Shown: one piece after another, positions 24,590 to 36,700 of the stretch
How positions within the stretch are numbered: position 1 is the first letter of the stretch
Layout: each line of letters starts with the position of its first letter
Source: Celoporthe dispersa
Taxonomy: Eukaryota; Ascomycota; Sordariomycetes; Diaporthales; Cryphonectriaceae
Assembly (NCBI GenBank): GCA_016584495.1
Contig: WAID01000014.1
Span: 620,001 to 684,000 of the forward strand
DNA length: 64,000 nucleotides
Reading direction: 5' to 3'
Program-made: the position numbers and the translations under genes
The notes under the pieces: model-generated
What the model was told of the DNA's origin: nothing
Databases searched by the model: none
What the model saw: the letters and a program-made list of their open reading frames with translations, nothing else

Positions 24590-25405
24590 ATGGAGACGCG
24601 GTCGAGAAGCAGCCTGGCCGTGGGCCTGGGCCTGGTCTTCTGGATGTTCCTTCTCTTCTCTCCCCTGGCCTGGGTTGGACAGGCGAAGGCTGATGATGCC
24701 GAGAACTACGGTACCGTCATTGGCATTGTACGTTGTTTTGCGCCCAGCTCTTGATTGTGGCGGGCCCTGGAGCGCATGCCTCCAGCGCTCCACTTCCGCC
24801 GCTCAGATGCTCTACAGCAGCGACTGACCTTGTTTCTGCAGGATCTGGGTACAACGTACAGCTGTGTCGGTGTGATGCAGAAGGGCAAGGTCGAGATTCT
24901 GACCAACGACCAAGGTGCGTTGGGATCTGCGCGAAGCCCCTCCGATCCTAACGGCAACGTGTCCACAAGCTAACAGCTCTCGCCCCTCCCCAACAGGAAA
25001 CCGAATCACTCCGTCATACGTCGCTTTCACCGAGGAAGAGCGTCTGGTCGGCGACGCCGCGAAGAACCAGGCTGCGGCAAACCCCTCCAACACCATCTTC
25101 GATATCAAGTAGGTGTCCTCCCGTCGCTGCACCCGCGACCCTGTCACAACAGCTCCACAGGAGGGACACGGGCTAACAATTTCTTCCCCCACGCAGGCGT
25201 TTGATCGGCCAGAAATACTCGGATGACGCTGTCCAGCGCGATCTCAAGCACTTCCCCTTCAAGGTCGTCTCCAAGGATGACAAGCCGTTCGTTCAGGTCA
25301 AGGTCAGCGGCGAGGACAAGAAGTTCAGCCCCGAGGAGATCTCGGCCATGATCCTGGGCAAGATGAAGGACGTCGCCGAGACCTTCCTCGGAAAGAAGAT
25401 CACCC

Positions 25406-25440
<35 letters not shown>

Positions 25441-26957
25441 AACCAACGTCAGGCTACCAAGGATGCCGGTATCATCGCCGGTCTCAACGTCCTCCGTATC
25501 GTCAACGAGCCCACGGCCGCCGCCATCGCGTACGGCCTGGACAAGACCAACGAAGGCGAGCGTCAGATCATCGTCTACGATCTCGGCGGTGGTACTTTCG
25601 ATGTCTCCCTCCTGTCGATCGAGCAGGGCGTCTTCGAGGTCCTGGCTACCGCCGGTGACACCCACCTTGGTGGTGAGGACTTTGACCAGCGCGTCATCAA
25701 CCACTTCGCCAAGAGCTACAACAAGAAGAACAACGTCGACATCACCAAGAACCAGAAGGCCATGGGCAAGCTCAAGCGCGAGGCCGAAAAGGCCAAGCGT
25801 ACCCTGTCTTCGCAGATGTCCACCCGTATCGAGATCGAGGCCTTCTTCGACGGCAAGGACTTCTCCGAGACCCTGACCCGGGCCAAGTTCGAGGAGCTCA
25901 ACATGGACCTGTTCAAGAAGACCCTGAAGCCTGTCGAGCAGGTTCTCAAGGACGCCAAGGTCAAGAAGGACGAGATCGACGACATCGTCCTCGTCGGTGG
26001 TTCCACCCGCATCCCCAAGGTCCAGAACCTGATCGAGGAGTACTTCTCCGGCAAGAAGGCCAGCAAGGGCATCAACCCCGACGAGGCTGTCGCTTTCGGC
26101 GCCGCTGTCCAGGCTGGTGTTCTCTCCGGTGAGGAGGGTACCGATGAGATCGTCCTCATGGACGTGAACCCTCTGACCCTGGGTATCGAGACCACCGGAG
26201 GCGTCATGACCAAGCTGATCCCCCGCAACACCCCCATCCCGACCCGCAAGAGCCAGATCTTCTCCACGGCCGCCGACAACCAGCCCGTGGTCCTCATCCA
26301 GGTGTACGAGGGCGAGCGATCCATGACCAAGGACAACAACATCCTCGGCAAGTTCGAGCTGACCGGCATCCCCCCGGCGCCCCGTGGCGTCCCCCAGATC
26401 GAGGTCTCCTTTGAGCTGGATGCCAACGGTATCCTCAAGGTGTCGGCCGTCGACAAGGGCACCGGCAAGGGCGAGTCCATCACCATCACCAACGACAAGG
26501 GCCGTCTCACCCAGGAGGAGATCGAGCGCATGGTTGCCGAGGCTGAGAAGTACGCCGAGGAGGACAAGGCCACCCGTGAGCGCATCGAGGCCCGCAACGG
26601 TCTTGAGAACTACGCCTTCAACCTAAAGAACCAGGTCAACGACGAGGACGGCCTCGGTGGCAAGATCGACGAGGACGACAAGGAGACTGTAAGCCCTGGA
26701 AACCCACCTCCCCCTCCCCCCTTCCCCCCGACCTGTTTCAAAAACGCACCATGACTGACCTTGGCACTAGATCCTGGATGCCGTCAAGGGAGGCCACCGA
26801 GTGGCTCGAGGAGAACGCCGCCACCGCCACCGCGGAGGACTTCGAGGAGCAGAAGGAGAAGCTGTCCGAGGTCGCCTACCCGATCACCAGCAAGCTTTAC
26901 AGCGGCGGTGCCCCGGGTGGTGATGACGACGAGCCTATGGACCACGATGAGCTCTAG
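24590..26957 (+). CDS. KAR2: ER Hsp70 chaperone BiP/Kar2
   Basis: Exons: 24590-24727, 24842-24914, 24997-25108, 25197-26688 and 26771-26957, giving 666 residues after one correction. A signal peptide spans about residues 1-32 (hydrophobic core LAVGLGLVFWMFLLF). Hsp70 motifs follow: GIDLGTTYSCVGV across the first junction, VYDLGGGTFDVS, GGSTRIPKVQNLI, the substrate domain, and the ER-retention tetrapeptide HDEL at the end. BiP imports and folds secretory proteins and senses unfolded protein load. Three introns crowd the first 600 bp. In the last exon the conserved AILDAVKEATEWLEE is broken by one extra G in GGG 26788-26790. Downstream coding to HDEL is intact in the next frame, and the gene is essential in yeast, so this is almost certainly a sequence error. 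Confidence 0.98.
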
Positions 26958-27789
26958 ATGATGTGTCCAGGACACAGGAGCAGGTGGATGGTGAAGGGGA
27001 CACAGTAGAAAAAAGCATCCAACTAAATCATGATTATCTCTGCGTATCTTTCTCTCTTTTTTTTTTTTCTCTTTTTTTTTTCCTGCGGTGTTTTAAGGTC
27101 TGGCGGCCTGGGACAGGCAAGGGTGCATCGCTTTGGGGGAGACGTTAGTAAAAAGCCACCACCACCACCACCTGTATTGTAAAAGTACTGGAGTTACTAC
27201 AATCGCCTTTACAGGCCTGAATTGACATTTGGACCGAGATGTTGCTCGTGCACACATATATACATACATACGAATATATCCCCTGATACCTGAGCGAGAC
27301 CCAGGCCTCGGTCCAGCTGACCTGACAGCTACTGAGACTTGAGTACCACAACGGCATCATGCGATAGCAGGAGAGAGCCTCGAGGAGGATATGCTGTTTT
27401 GGCTTGCCTTGTGTGTCCTCATGCCATACCACAAACCCTCAGATTTCCGAGCCGATACCTCCCTCCTCGTAGGAGTATAAGATGAGAAAGGAGCTACGTC
27501 GTCAAGAGGGTTTCGGGCAGAATAAATCGCAACCAGGCCATAGAGCACGTCATGTCAGAGAAGTCCTAGATTCGTTGACTAAACCAGAGGAGACGAGGAA
27601 GAAGAGATGAAGAAGGGGAAGGGGAAGAGAAGGAAAAAAAAAAGGTATCTGTCTAAAGCCCCATCATCAACAGCGGTGAAAAAAAGTTCAGAGATAACAA
27701 CACCCCTCCAGCCAACCGCCCTGTCCTCCACACACACACACACACACGTGGAGGAGGGAGGGGGAGAGAGAGAGAGAGATCAGTGTGGA
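26958..27789. other. Convergent 3' spacer BiP/LSB5
   Basis: Contains T runs at 27055-27080, a CA repeat near 27731-27747 and a GA repeat near 27767-27779. No gene is recognisable. Confidence 0.5.
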
Positions 27790-29581
27790 TCAAGTCCACG
27801 TCGGCTCGCCACGCTCCACCTTGGGGGTGATGACGGCATTGCGGTCTGCAAGGGGTCATTCTCGTCCTCCTCGTCCTCGGGCTCCGACTCGTCCTCGCTG
27901 GTGGCGGCAGCAGCTGCTGGTGGCCGGCCCGGGACGGCCAGCTGGGACGAGGGTTTCGACGTCGCCGACGGGCGGGGCGGGGCGGCTGGACGGGGCGGCT
28001 GGGCTGGCGGTGGCGGGGAGGAAGGGGTGATGCTCAGGCTGGCCATGGCGGAGGTAGGGCTTCGCGGGGAGGACGGCGATTTGGCCTTTTCGGTCATCAC
28101 TACGGGAAGGGTTAGCCCGGGGTTTGAGGCCGCGGTAGGTAAATTATTTCCAGAGAATAGAGAGGGGTGGGTGGATGAAGGAGGAGGAGGAGGAGGAGGA
28201 GGAGGGCGGGGCAGCATACTTCGGTACATGTGGGCCTGCTCGGCCAGCTCGTCGTCGGAGTCGCTGTCGGCGTCGATGGAGCGGTCCAGCTGCTCAAAGG
28301 TCATGAGCGACATGACGAGCTCGTCGTTGGCGTGGAGGAGGCCGCCGAGCCACTGCTCGGACTCGACATGGTGGATCTGAAGCAGGACCTCCTGTTAGGG
28401 CCTCGCCGGCGCGACAAAAAGGTTGTGGGCTGGTCAGGTGGTGATACTCACGTAGCGCAGGATCTTGCGCCGCAGGTGCTTGCACGTCTCGAAGTGGGCC
28501 ACGGCCGTGGGGTTCTCCGAGATGCGCTCCCTCTCGCGGTTGATGCTCTGCAGGGCGTTGTTGAGGTTGGTGGCGGCGATGGAGGACTCGGCGATGGCGG
28601 TCTTCATCTGGTCCTTCTCGGCCTCGAGGTCGAACTTGCGGTGCTTCCTGCCCGACTTCTTGTCCTTGTCCTTGTTCTTCCTGCTGCTCTTGTCCTTGGG
28701 GGGAGGAGGAGGAGGAGGAGGGACGTGGCTGAAGGAGGTGACGTGGCCGGTCACGGGGGGGGACAGGCCGGGCGGGCTGCGGGAGGAGGAGGCATGCGGC
28801 TGCTCGGGAGAGGGCCGCTCGTCGTCCTCGTCGCCAAAGGGGTTCTCGGTCTCGCGGATGACCTTGGAGCGCTCCTGGGTGACGACCTGCTTGCGCTTGG
28901 GGAGCTCCTTGTACAGGCGGGCGACGCGGTCCAGGCCGGGGGTGTCCTTGTACTCGGCGGCCCAGCTGCGGAAGAGCTCTGAGCACTTGCGCCGCACGTC
29001 CGGGTCCGACAGGTCCGAGGTCCCGCAGACGCGCAGGCGCTCGAGCAAGGGCTCGTCGGCAAAAGTGCGCTGGAACCTGGGGCCGGCGTTCTGGATGAGG
29101 CCGTCGAGGATGGTCAGGGCGCGGAGCTGGCGGTGGGCGCTGCCGTACTTGAGCTTCTTGCGGATGGCGCGGGCGGCCTCGGTGGGGCCGGAGCCCTGCA
29201 GCTTGATGACCTCGACCAGGTCTGGGATGCCGCTCAGGTCGTCCTCCTCGTAGGCCTCGCCGGTCAGCCGCTCGATGGTGACGGTGACGGCCGAGTAGGG
29301 CTTCTTCTGTGAGGGAGATCAGTAAACCTGCGACAGGAGGAGGAGGAGGCGTGATGGCCTGGGGAAATCGACGCAGTGTATGTGACCAGCTGAGGGTTCG
29401 AGGCAGGCAGGAGCTGGTACGGTGCTGCTCTCCTCTCCTCTCTCTCTCCTCTCTCTCTCCTCTCTCTCTCCTCTCTCTCTCCTCTCTCTCTCCTCTCTCT
29501 CCTCGCTCCTCTTCCCCTCTCTCTCCATGGTGAAGCTGGAGCCATAGGCTCAGGGCTCAGGCGACTTACCTGTGAGAACAT
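27790..29581 (-). CDS. LSB5: VHS-GAT endocytosis protein Lsb5
   Basis: Exons are 29581-29570 (only MFSQ), 29306-28452, 28391-28220 and 28099-27790. All junctions are GT-AG and phases agree, giving 449 residues. The N-terminal VHS domain covers about residues 5-150 (KKPYSAVTVTIERL, AARAIRKKLKYGSAHRQLRA, LTILDGLIQNAGPRFQR). A GAT-type helical region lies around LEAEKDQMKTAIAESSIAAT. The tail is Pro/Ala-rich and acidic. Lsb5 links ubiquitin, Arf and Las17/actin at endocytic sites. Near the 3' end AA at 27850-27851 (plus strand) lacks a base. With AAA the tail becomes DPFADRNAVITPKVERGEP, the expected family ending, with its stop at 27790; as written the frame runs to 27780. Intron 1 is 263 nt and holds a CT minisatellite; intron 3 holds (GGA)8. 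Confidence 0.92.
28181..28206. repeat. (GGA)8 microsatellite in LSB5 intron 3
   Basis: Eight GGA units inside the inferred intron 28100-28219. If unspliced, the minus strand would read them as poly-Pro. Confidence 0.85.
29427..29524. repeat. CT-rich minisatellite in LSB5 intron 1
   Basis: About six copies of an 11-bp unit close to TCTCTCTCTCC, within intron 29307-29569. Confidence 0.85.
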
Positions 29582-30584
29582 CTTGTCTGGTTGTGTGTCC
29601 AACGAGAGATTTCCCTCAGACGCTGGGCACTCAGGGACGGCTCCTCTCTCTCTGGTTCTCTCGCTCTCTCTCTCTCTGTGTGTGTGGCTTTCTTCTTTCT
29701 CTCTCCCTCCCTGATATGACCAACCTCTTCAGGCTGATATACTCAAGGAGAGAATCTCAGAGACGCAGCGGCACAGGCGAGCGAGTGTCCTCCCGGGCTG
29801 CAATCGATGAGGGCGGGGAACAAGCTCCACTCCACTCGCCAGCAGGTGGACCCAAAAGAAAACAGGTACCAGGCGAGAGAAGGGGAGAAAGCTGTCTGCT
29901 ACCTGGAGAGGCAGGTGTGCTGGGAGAGAAGGGGCGTCAGGTGCCACGACCACCACAGCGTTGTATTGTGCCGAGACGGAGAGACACCCTTCTTCTCGGG
30001 ACTTGCATGCACGTCGCTGGCACAGGCTGGCTCAGGCCCAAATACTAGTAAACCCTACACAGCCGAGACCAAAGGCCCAGCAGCGCAAACCGGTGATGTA
30101 CCTAGGTACCATCATGGGACACCCCCCCCACCTGGCGCCCGTGCATGACGTTGATGGCCCGTGCATCCGCCTCCAGGCCCCTAACCCTGAAGACGACATG
30201 CTCCTGCTCTATCAAATCTCAATGAGGGAAAGAGGGAAGGAACGATATGGAGATTTGCTCACACAAACACAAACACACAAAACAAAAACAAAACAAAAAA
30301 AGTCTACTCTCTGACACGCACAGCAAACCACAGCCTCTCTCGTGCCAGCCTTCCAGGCAGGGCGTCAGGCTCCCTCAACTACAGAAAACACACTCTCCTC
30401 TCAGGTATGAATCTGCATCTCGCCATTATTATATCTAGGAAGGATCTCATATGACACAGGTCAGCGCCACCTCCTCACACCGGGGCCATCTTTCTCATCA
30501 GCCTCCTTGGCCGCTGTCCTCATTACACGCCATCGGCATCTGCTCACCAGCTCGCCCTGGCTCCTGCCACCTCCGAGAGGACCG
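29582..30584. other. Spacer upstream of LSB5
   Basis: Between two minus-strand genes: LSB5 promoter side on the left, 3' side of the surface protein on the right. CT/GT tracts occur at 29645-29710 and an ACA/AAC-rich stretch at 30262-30300. No gene is recognisable. Confidence 0.5.
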
Positions 30585-31487
30585 CTATGGCTCTAGTTCA
30601 GCCAGGCCTTTCCATATCGGAGGCCCATTGTCGATCTCACATATCTCAGCCCATGGAGGAAGCTCCTGGGGGCTCCGAGGAGAGCATGGCAGCTCGGACG
30701 GCCCTGGAGCCACTGGTACGCCCCTCTGGGATGCCCGCGCCGAGTTTTGACTCGTGACACCCAGGCCTCTCCTCAACCTGCAGCAGCAAACACCAGAGGC
30801 GATGGACAGAATTATCAAAATGCCGCCCATAAACCCGCCCACAATTGCCTCGGTAGGCGTGCTGGATGAGCTGGAAACCGGCAACGAAGAAGCTTGTGCC
30901 CTGTCTGCAGATGCGCTCACCCTAGCGCTCGCGCTCGTGCCCGTGCCCGTGCTCTCATGTGTCGGAACTGCCGACGAGGATGACAAGGGAGGAGAAGAGT
31001 GATCGCTGACGTAGAACCAGGGTGATGAGACCTGCTGCGATGTGTTTCCAAGACTCGAGAGGGACGGGACGAACCGAAACGTCCAGCTGGACAGACCCTC
31101 GATCTCAGCCGAGCTCAGGTTGTTCGTCCAGGAGAAGCTCGAGAGCGAGGTCACGTCGATCCCCGCTTCACACGTCCTTGTCAGCTTGTCTATCTCCCGG
31201 GACAACACCCGAGGGCAGGCTGTCGACTTACAGCCAAGCTGGGTATGGAAGGGAGACTGCGGCCCAAAGAGCCATAACTCGCTGTCTGTCGGGTCGCAGG
31301 CTCTGCAGCTGTCGCTAAACGCCGACCCCAGACCCGCCGTCCACGAGATCGTGTACGTGTCTCCGCTGTAGAGGGTCGAGGTATAGTCAGGCGGCTGGGG
31401 AAAGACCCAGTTCTCCTCAGGACTGCTCCTCGCCGCCCAGGGCATCACAAGCATCGCCGCCGAGAGGAGGTGGTGAGCGTTCAACAT
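30585..31487 (-). CDS. Secreted/type I single-pass membrane surface protein
   Basis: A single intact exon of 300 residues, starting MLNAHHLLSAAMLVMPWAA. This is a signal peptide ending near residue 22. An ectodomain of about 150 residues follows, with several Cys and N-glycosylation sites (NNLS, GNTS) and an Ig-like opening (TLYSGDTYTISWTAG). Then come a Ser/Thr-rich stalk, one membrane helix (AIVGGFMGGILIILSIASGV), a Cys/Arg membrane-proximal segment and a cytosolic tail of about 55 residues. The layout resembles fungal wall-stress or stalked surface proteins, but no WSC domain is present. Exact family unknown. Confidence 0.78.
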   Translation of the reverse strand: MLNAHHLLSAAMLVMPWAARSSPEENWVFPQPPDYTSTLYSGDTYTISWTAGLGSAFSDSCRACDPTDSELWLFGPQSPFHTQLGCKSTACPRVLSREIDKLTRTCEAGIDVTSLSSFSWTNNLSSAEIEGLSSWTFRFVPSLSSLGNTSQQVSSPWFYVSDHSSPPLSSSSAVPTHESTGTGTSASARVSASADRAQASSLPVSSSSSTPTEAIVGGFMGGILIILSIASGVCCCRLRRGLGVTSQNSARASQRGVPVAPGPSELPCSPRSPQELPPWAEICEIDNGPPIWKGLAELEP

Positions 31488-33795
31488 CGCGGCTGCGCTG
31501 GCCCTGCATGTGGTGCAATAGCGGCGAAGGAGCCCCGGCTGTGGAGAAAGAGAGAGAGAGAGAAAGAGAGGGAGAGAGGGAGAGAGAGGGAACGGAGCCG
31601 GATCCTTACGACCGTAGCAGAAGAGGAGGAGGAGATTCCGATCCACTGAGAATATGCTCCTGCGGCGTGTTTTCTCAGATATGAGGACTGAGAGTGTGCG
31701 TTGAGGCTGGGCGCCCCCAGCCAGCCCCCATGCCTCAGTGCAAGAGACACAAGGAGCTCAAGGGTCGGGGGCAGGAACAGCAATAATGGTAGACACATAG
31801 CTATCAAGAGGGTATATTTTTGCGATAATAATGACTGGGGGAGGGAAAGAAAGAAAGAAAGAAAAAAAAAAAGGGGGGGGGGATTCATAATATGCATAGT
31901 TCGAATCGGGTGTAGGTACTTGAGGCTGCGCCTCCCAACAAAAAGAAAAATAAGAAGAAAGAAAAAAGAATGTGAATGTCTTGGAGATGATCATTGGCTG
32001 CCTTGTTAGATGTTCCACACACTCTATCATCTGAAAATCTGTTCACCTGGCAAGGACCAATTGTTTCGACATCACCGCGAGGGTGTATCACCTGTAGAAT
32101 ATGCAGGAGTGATGTGCCTTTTGTGATGAACTACCATGACGTACATCAATGTCACCCTCCCTTTTCTATTCTCCGCGAGCGAAGCCGTGCAGACCTGCCT
32201 CGTCCCTTGGTGATGAGCTCTCATGTCACCAGAACGATGAAGCCCCGAAGAACGTCGCCCTCAGGGCAGAGTGCAGAACGCATGTGGAGATGAACAGGAT
32301 GTAGTGTTACATTACTCACCCGACCAGTATGCTCTGACCACATCAGAAGAAAGCCTCTACAGCACACTCTGGACACGGAGATGATCCAGCGCGACTTTCT
32401 ACGAGGCAATTCTCTCTCTCGATCGTAATGAGCCTAGTCTCCGCCGTCTAAGGGGTGTGTGGGCTGCTAGGGAGTGACCACTAAGGGTGCACGGCGCCTC
32501 GAGCATGAACCACCTGGGCAGACATGCCCAGACAGCTGAAGTTGACCTCCAAGAAATCTAAACAGGCCCTGAAACCAGGGACCCTGAGGGGTCCTCACAC
32601 TACAACCTCACCACCCAGACCTGCAAAGAACCACCTGTCGTTTGGGGGCGTCAACAGAAAACCGGCCTATCAGCCCTCGCCATTAAGGCAACAAGAGCAG
32701 GACCTGGTACGCGGATGCCACCGCGTATGGTATGTGGGAATACGAAGCAGAGGTCTGTGCGGGAGGTCGGCACCCCCGTGCAAGCAGCCGCACGCCCAGG
32801 GGGAGGGGGGTTCCTCCAGAACGACGCGGGGTGGGGCTGTCCTGTCGAGGCAGATGCGACGTGAACGGCCGCGGATTTTGGCCTGCTGGTGGTGGTGGTG
32901 AGCAGCTGAATGTGACGCTGACAGTATTTTTTGGGGGGGGTGCAGGAAAGAAGGGGGGGCTAAAGCCATGCGGCGACGTCTGTGCTGTGAGGAGCTGGAT
33001 GTTTGATGGCATTAGGGAATCTCTGTGGTGAAAAGTCTAGATGACACTTTTGTGTCTTTTGATCTAGAGTCTTTTCAATAAGGCTTTCTTGGTCTCTGGT
33101 GGCTTTTTTTGTAGAGGTCTCCGATACAATCGCAGCCTCTGTGGAAATGTTGTCCCAGTTCAATACGACGACGAGCAAGACGTATATCTGAGTAATCAAT
33201 ACTTACCGCTTGTGCCCAGGAGAAACACTCGAGATTCAATTAGCCGATGAGCAACTAAATCCAAACAAATCTCTTCTAGGTGTTTCAACTTTGCCACCGA
33301 TCCCAAGTAAGGTTTTTTTTTTTTTTTGTTTTTGTTTTTTACTATGCAACTCGTGCGTAAGTGTGCAGACCCCCTCCCCCGGGCCTCTGTCATACTCAGG
33401 TTACGCTGCAATGCTTGAACCATTTGGTATTGGTCCAACCAGAATGATGACACCGAACGGGCCCCCTTGGCGTTCACACTGCAAGGCAGCACACGAGAGG
33501 CGGCCGCACGCTGTGACCTGCAGCAGGCAGGCTTCCAAGGATGCCTGGTCCCATAGGGAAGAATGCTTCCTACGAACAGGGCAAGAAATATGGAACATCT
33601 GCAGCTCTGATCATAAGTGTATCTCTAGTTTACATTAAACTTAAATCATGATCCACTTCATCGTCACATTTGTATGATTTAAGGAGAAGGGAAGAGAGAG
33701 ACAGAGAGAAAAGAAAGAAAAAAAAGAGCACAAATAACCAACAGCCATCACAGGGTGTTTGTTGATAATTTTTAATTATTGGCTGGCTCCAAAAG
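31488..33795. other. Divergent spacer, surface protein/DUF3433 gene
   Basis: A 2.3-kb stretch between divergent starts. GA repeats lie at 31550-31590, A/G runs at 31845-31885, a G-run near 32932-32942 and a T-run at 33309-33330. Short open frames exist but none has a recognisable protein. Confidence 0.5.
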
Positions 33796-36700
33796 ATGGC
33801 TTCAAAGGAGTCGCACCAGCAGCGGGTCCTCCCCATCTACAACCAGCACCAACCAGATTCTTATCATTATTATCGCCCGGGAGACGACGAGGAGGAGACG
33901 AGATCCGAGTCCAACTACTCGCAGGACGCAGAACCATATCCCAGCCGCCGCCATGCCGCCCTGCCAACACAGCCGGCGAAGAGGATAGAGACCCGGACAG
34001 AGAAGCCGCGGGCCCCCCGCAGATCATCAGACTACAAGCCCACCGCGCTGCGATGGTGGTACCACGTGATCCTCATCGCGTGTCTCGCCGGCCTCATCGG
34101 GCTGACCGAGTACGCCATCCAGACCCTGGACATCCACGAGAACGGGACCGACGACTTTGTCTCGGAGCTGGTCAGGGCCCGGCATGTCGCTGCCCGCCAC
34201 ACCAGGCACAACCGACGAGGTGTCGAGGCGGGCGGCGCGCCGGACGTGGTGGACCCAGCGCTGCCCCTGAACCTGTCCGCAACAGTCGGCAGCTCGACCG
34301 GGGCGCAGACGACGGCGGCGGGACCAGGCCAGCCGTACGAGGGCCTGGCTGGCTCGGTTGCCCCTCTGCTCAAGTCTCCTCACTACCTGAAGCCGGGCAG
34401 GACGACCCTCTGGGTACGAGAGACAGCCGTGCCGGCCCCAGCAGCAGCAGCAGCAACGGGATCCGGCAACGCATCAGCTGCGCCCGCGACACCGCCCTCC
34501 GCCTCTGCCGCGGGACAGGCTGCGACGGCCGACTCGGATCTAGGGTACTCGTGGGAGTACCTGGATCCAGGCCGGGTGGTTGGCTACAAGAAAGTCCCCC
34601 GGGCCGCCAGGCAGGCACCTGATGACCACCCGCGGGCTCCGGTCTTCACGGATAGCGAGCAGGAGACGAACGACCAGCTGAGCCCTGATCACTACCTGCT
34701 GATGGGCAAGCTGACCGAGATCGAGCGCCGGGTGCTGCCCCGGACGACATCCTCCGCCGACGCCCGCCCGGCATACACACAAGCAGGACCGGGGCACACG
34801 AGCACAGCACCTGGCGCTGGCCGGGCCACGACCTCAGCACCCACGACGGCCGGCGCACCAGGGCCGCAGGAGAAGAAGGCTGCTGGCCCCCCGGGCTACG
34901 CTCGGCAGGGCTCCGCTGCTCTCGGGCCAGACGACTACCTACGCCCGGGCCACAGGTACCTCGAACCGGGTATGGTCACCGTGGAGGAGGACCGCCGCCG
35001 TGGGGTCAACGCCACCACCAGCCCTCTCGCCGGCGGGGCCTCGGCTGCGGCTGGCGGCGACCACGACGTTGGTTCGGGGGTTCTCCTGGACGGTGAGAAG
35101 CCGGTCCTCTTCATGGAGGTGGGCAAGGTTACCGTGCACCAGAGGGGCCCAGACCAGACAACCAGGGCAGGCCTGCCTGACAGTGCTGTTGTGAACGGCC
35201 TGGCCGCGGCGGATCAGTACATGGCGGTGGGCAGGACGACCCTGTGGCACCACGGGAGAGCTCCGGACCAGACAGAGGCGGTGATGGCCACCAGCGCTCC
35301 CCCGTCCGCCCTCCCTCCGCATAGCCATGTCGGTTTCGACACCGTCAGCATCCCAGCGGGCTCTCCTCCTCCCGGTGCCGTGCAGACCGCCACAGGTTCG
35401 CGGCCCGGCGGGCTCCCGAGCGGTGCCGTGTTGACTCTCGCGACGACAGATGAAGGAGCCTACCTGACAGCCGGGCGCGTCACCACCAGCGTGGTGGTTA
35501 TTGTCGCTGATAGTAGCACCCCGCCGCCGCCCACCACAGCTGCGGACACCGTCTCCTCCAGAGCTTCGGACACCGTCCCCTCCAGGTCCTCCTCTCGGCC
35601 GCCTGGGGATGATCAGCCCACGAGCACCTCTCTCCGCGTCGACATCACAAGCGAGCACCGCCTGGAGACGGCAACAGCGACGGTGCAGGGGGGTAGTACT
35701 GCTTCTGCTGCTCCTTCTCCCGACGAGAGCAGGCTTGGGCGCATAGGTGGTCCGGTCGTGTTGTCGGAGACCAACACGGCGGTGGACGACAGGACAGCCA
35801 CTGCAGGCCGTGTTACCAGCTCCCACCATGACGCCAGGATGTCCTCGCCGTCCTCATCACTACCTAGTCAGCTCCCGTCTATCATCCCGGTCAGTCAAGG
35901 AGGGGTCAGCACGAGAGTCGTGACAACACTCTACACCGACGCCCAGGGCCACACGGAGACCTCGTCCTACACAACCACGCTGCGCCCGGCTCCCGCGCAG
36001 AGCACCTTCACTAGCAGCAGCACCAGCAGCACCCTCACCAGCAGCACCACCTCGCCTCGTGTCTCCCGGCCGCCTCCCTGGCACCTCAGCGCCCGGGCCC
36101 GGCAGCAACTCGTCCGCCCCGGCCGCCCCCAGTGCAAGCTCCGCACCCGAAGTCGAGGTAGTAGTGTACGGGGTGACCATGCAGGAGTACGTGCTGGGGG
36201 CCTTCCTGCCGACCCTGCTCGCGGTCCTCGTGGCGTTCCCCATCAAGCTCATCGGCATCAACGCGCGCCTGATGCAGCCGTTCCACGCGCTGGCCACCGC
36301 GGACCGGACCCAGGGCGCCCGGCCCGAGAGGTCCGTCTTCCTGCGCTTCTACTCGTGGTGGGGCGCCGTCTCCTTCGTGCGCGCCCTCCGGACGGGCCAG
36401 CCCATCGTGGCCATCTCGGACCTCCTCGTGCTCGGGGCGGGCCTGCTCGCGCCCCTGGCCGCCGAGACCGTGTCCGTGTACGAGGCGGTCGACTCGTGCC
36501 AGGAGTACTGCCGCGGCAACCTCGGCTCGTCGGTGGCCTCGGGGCGCGTCCTGCAGGGCTTCATGGCCGCCATGATCGCCCTGCTGCTGGCCCTGGTCTT
36601 CCTGCTGACCGTCAGGCGGTGGAGCACCGGCGTGGCCCAGAACCCGTGGAGCATCGCCGGCACCGCGAGCCTGTGTCTGGACGCGGACCTGCGGAGGGCC

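Noticed and set aside
25716..26597. 293-codon minus-strand open frame
   Set aside because: Antisense to BiP; a known artefact opposite Hsp70 genes.
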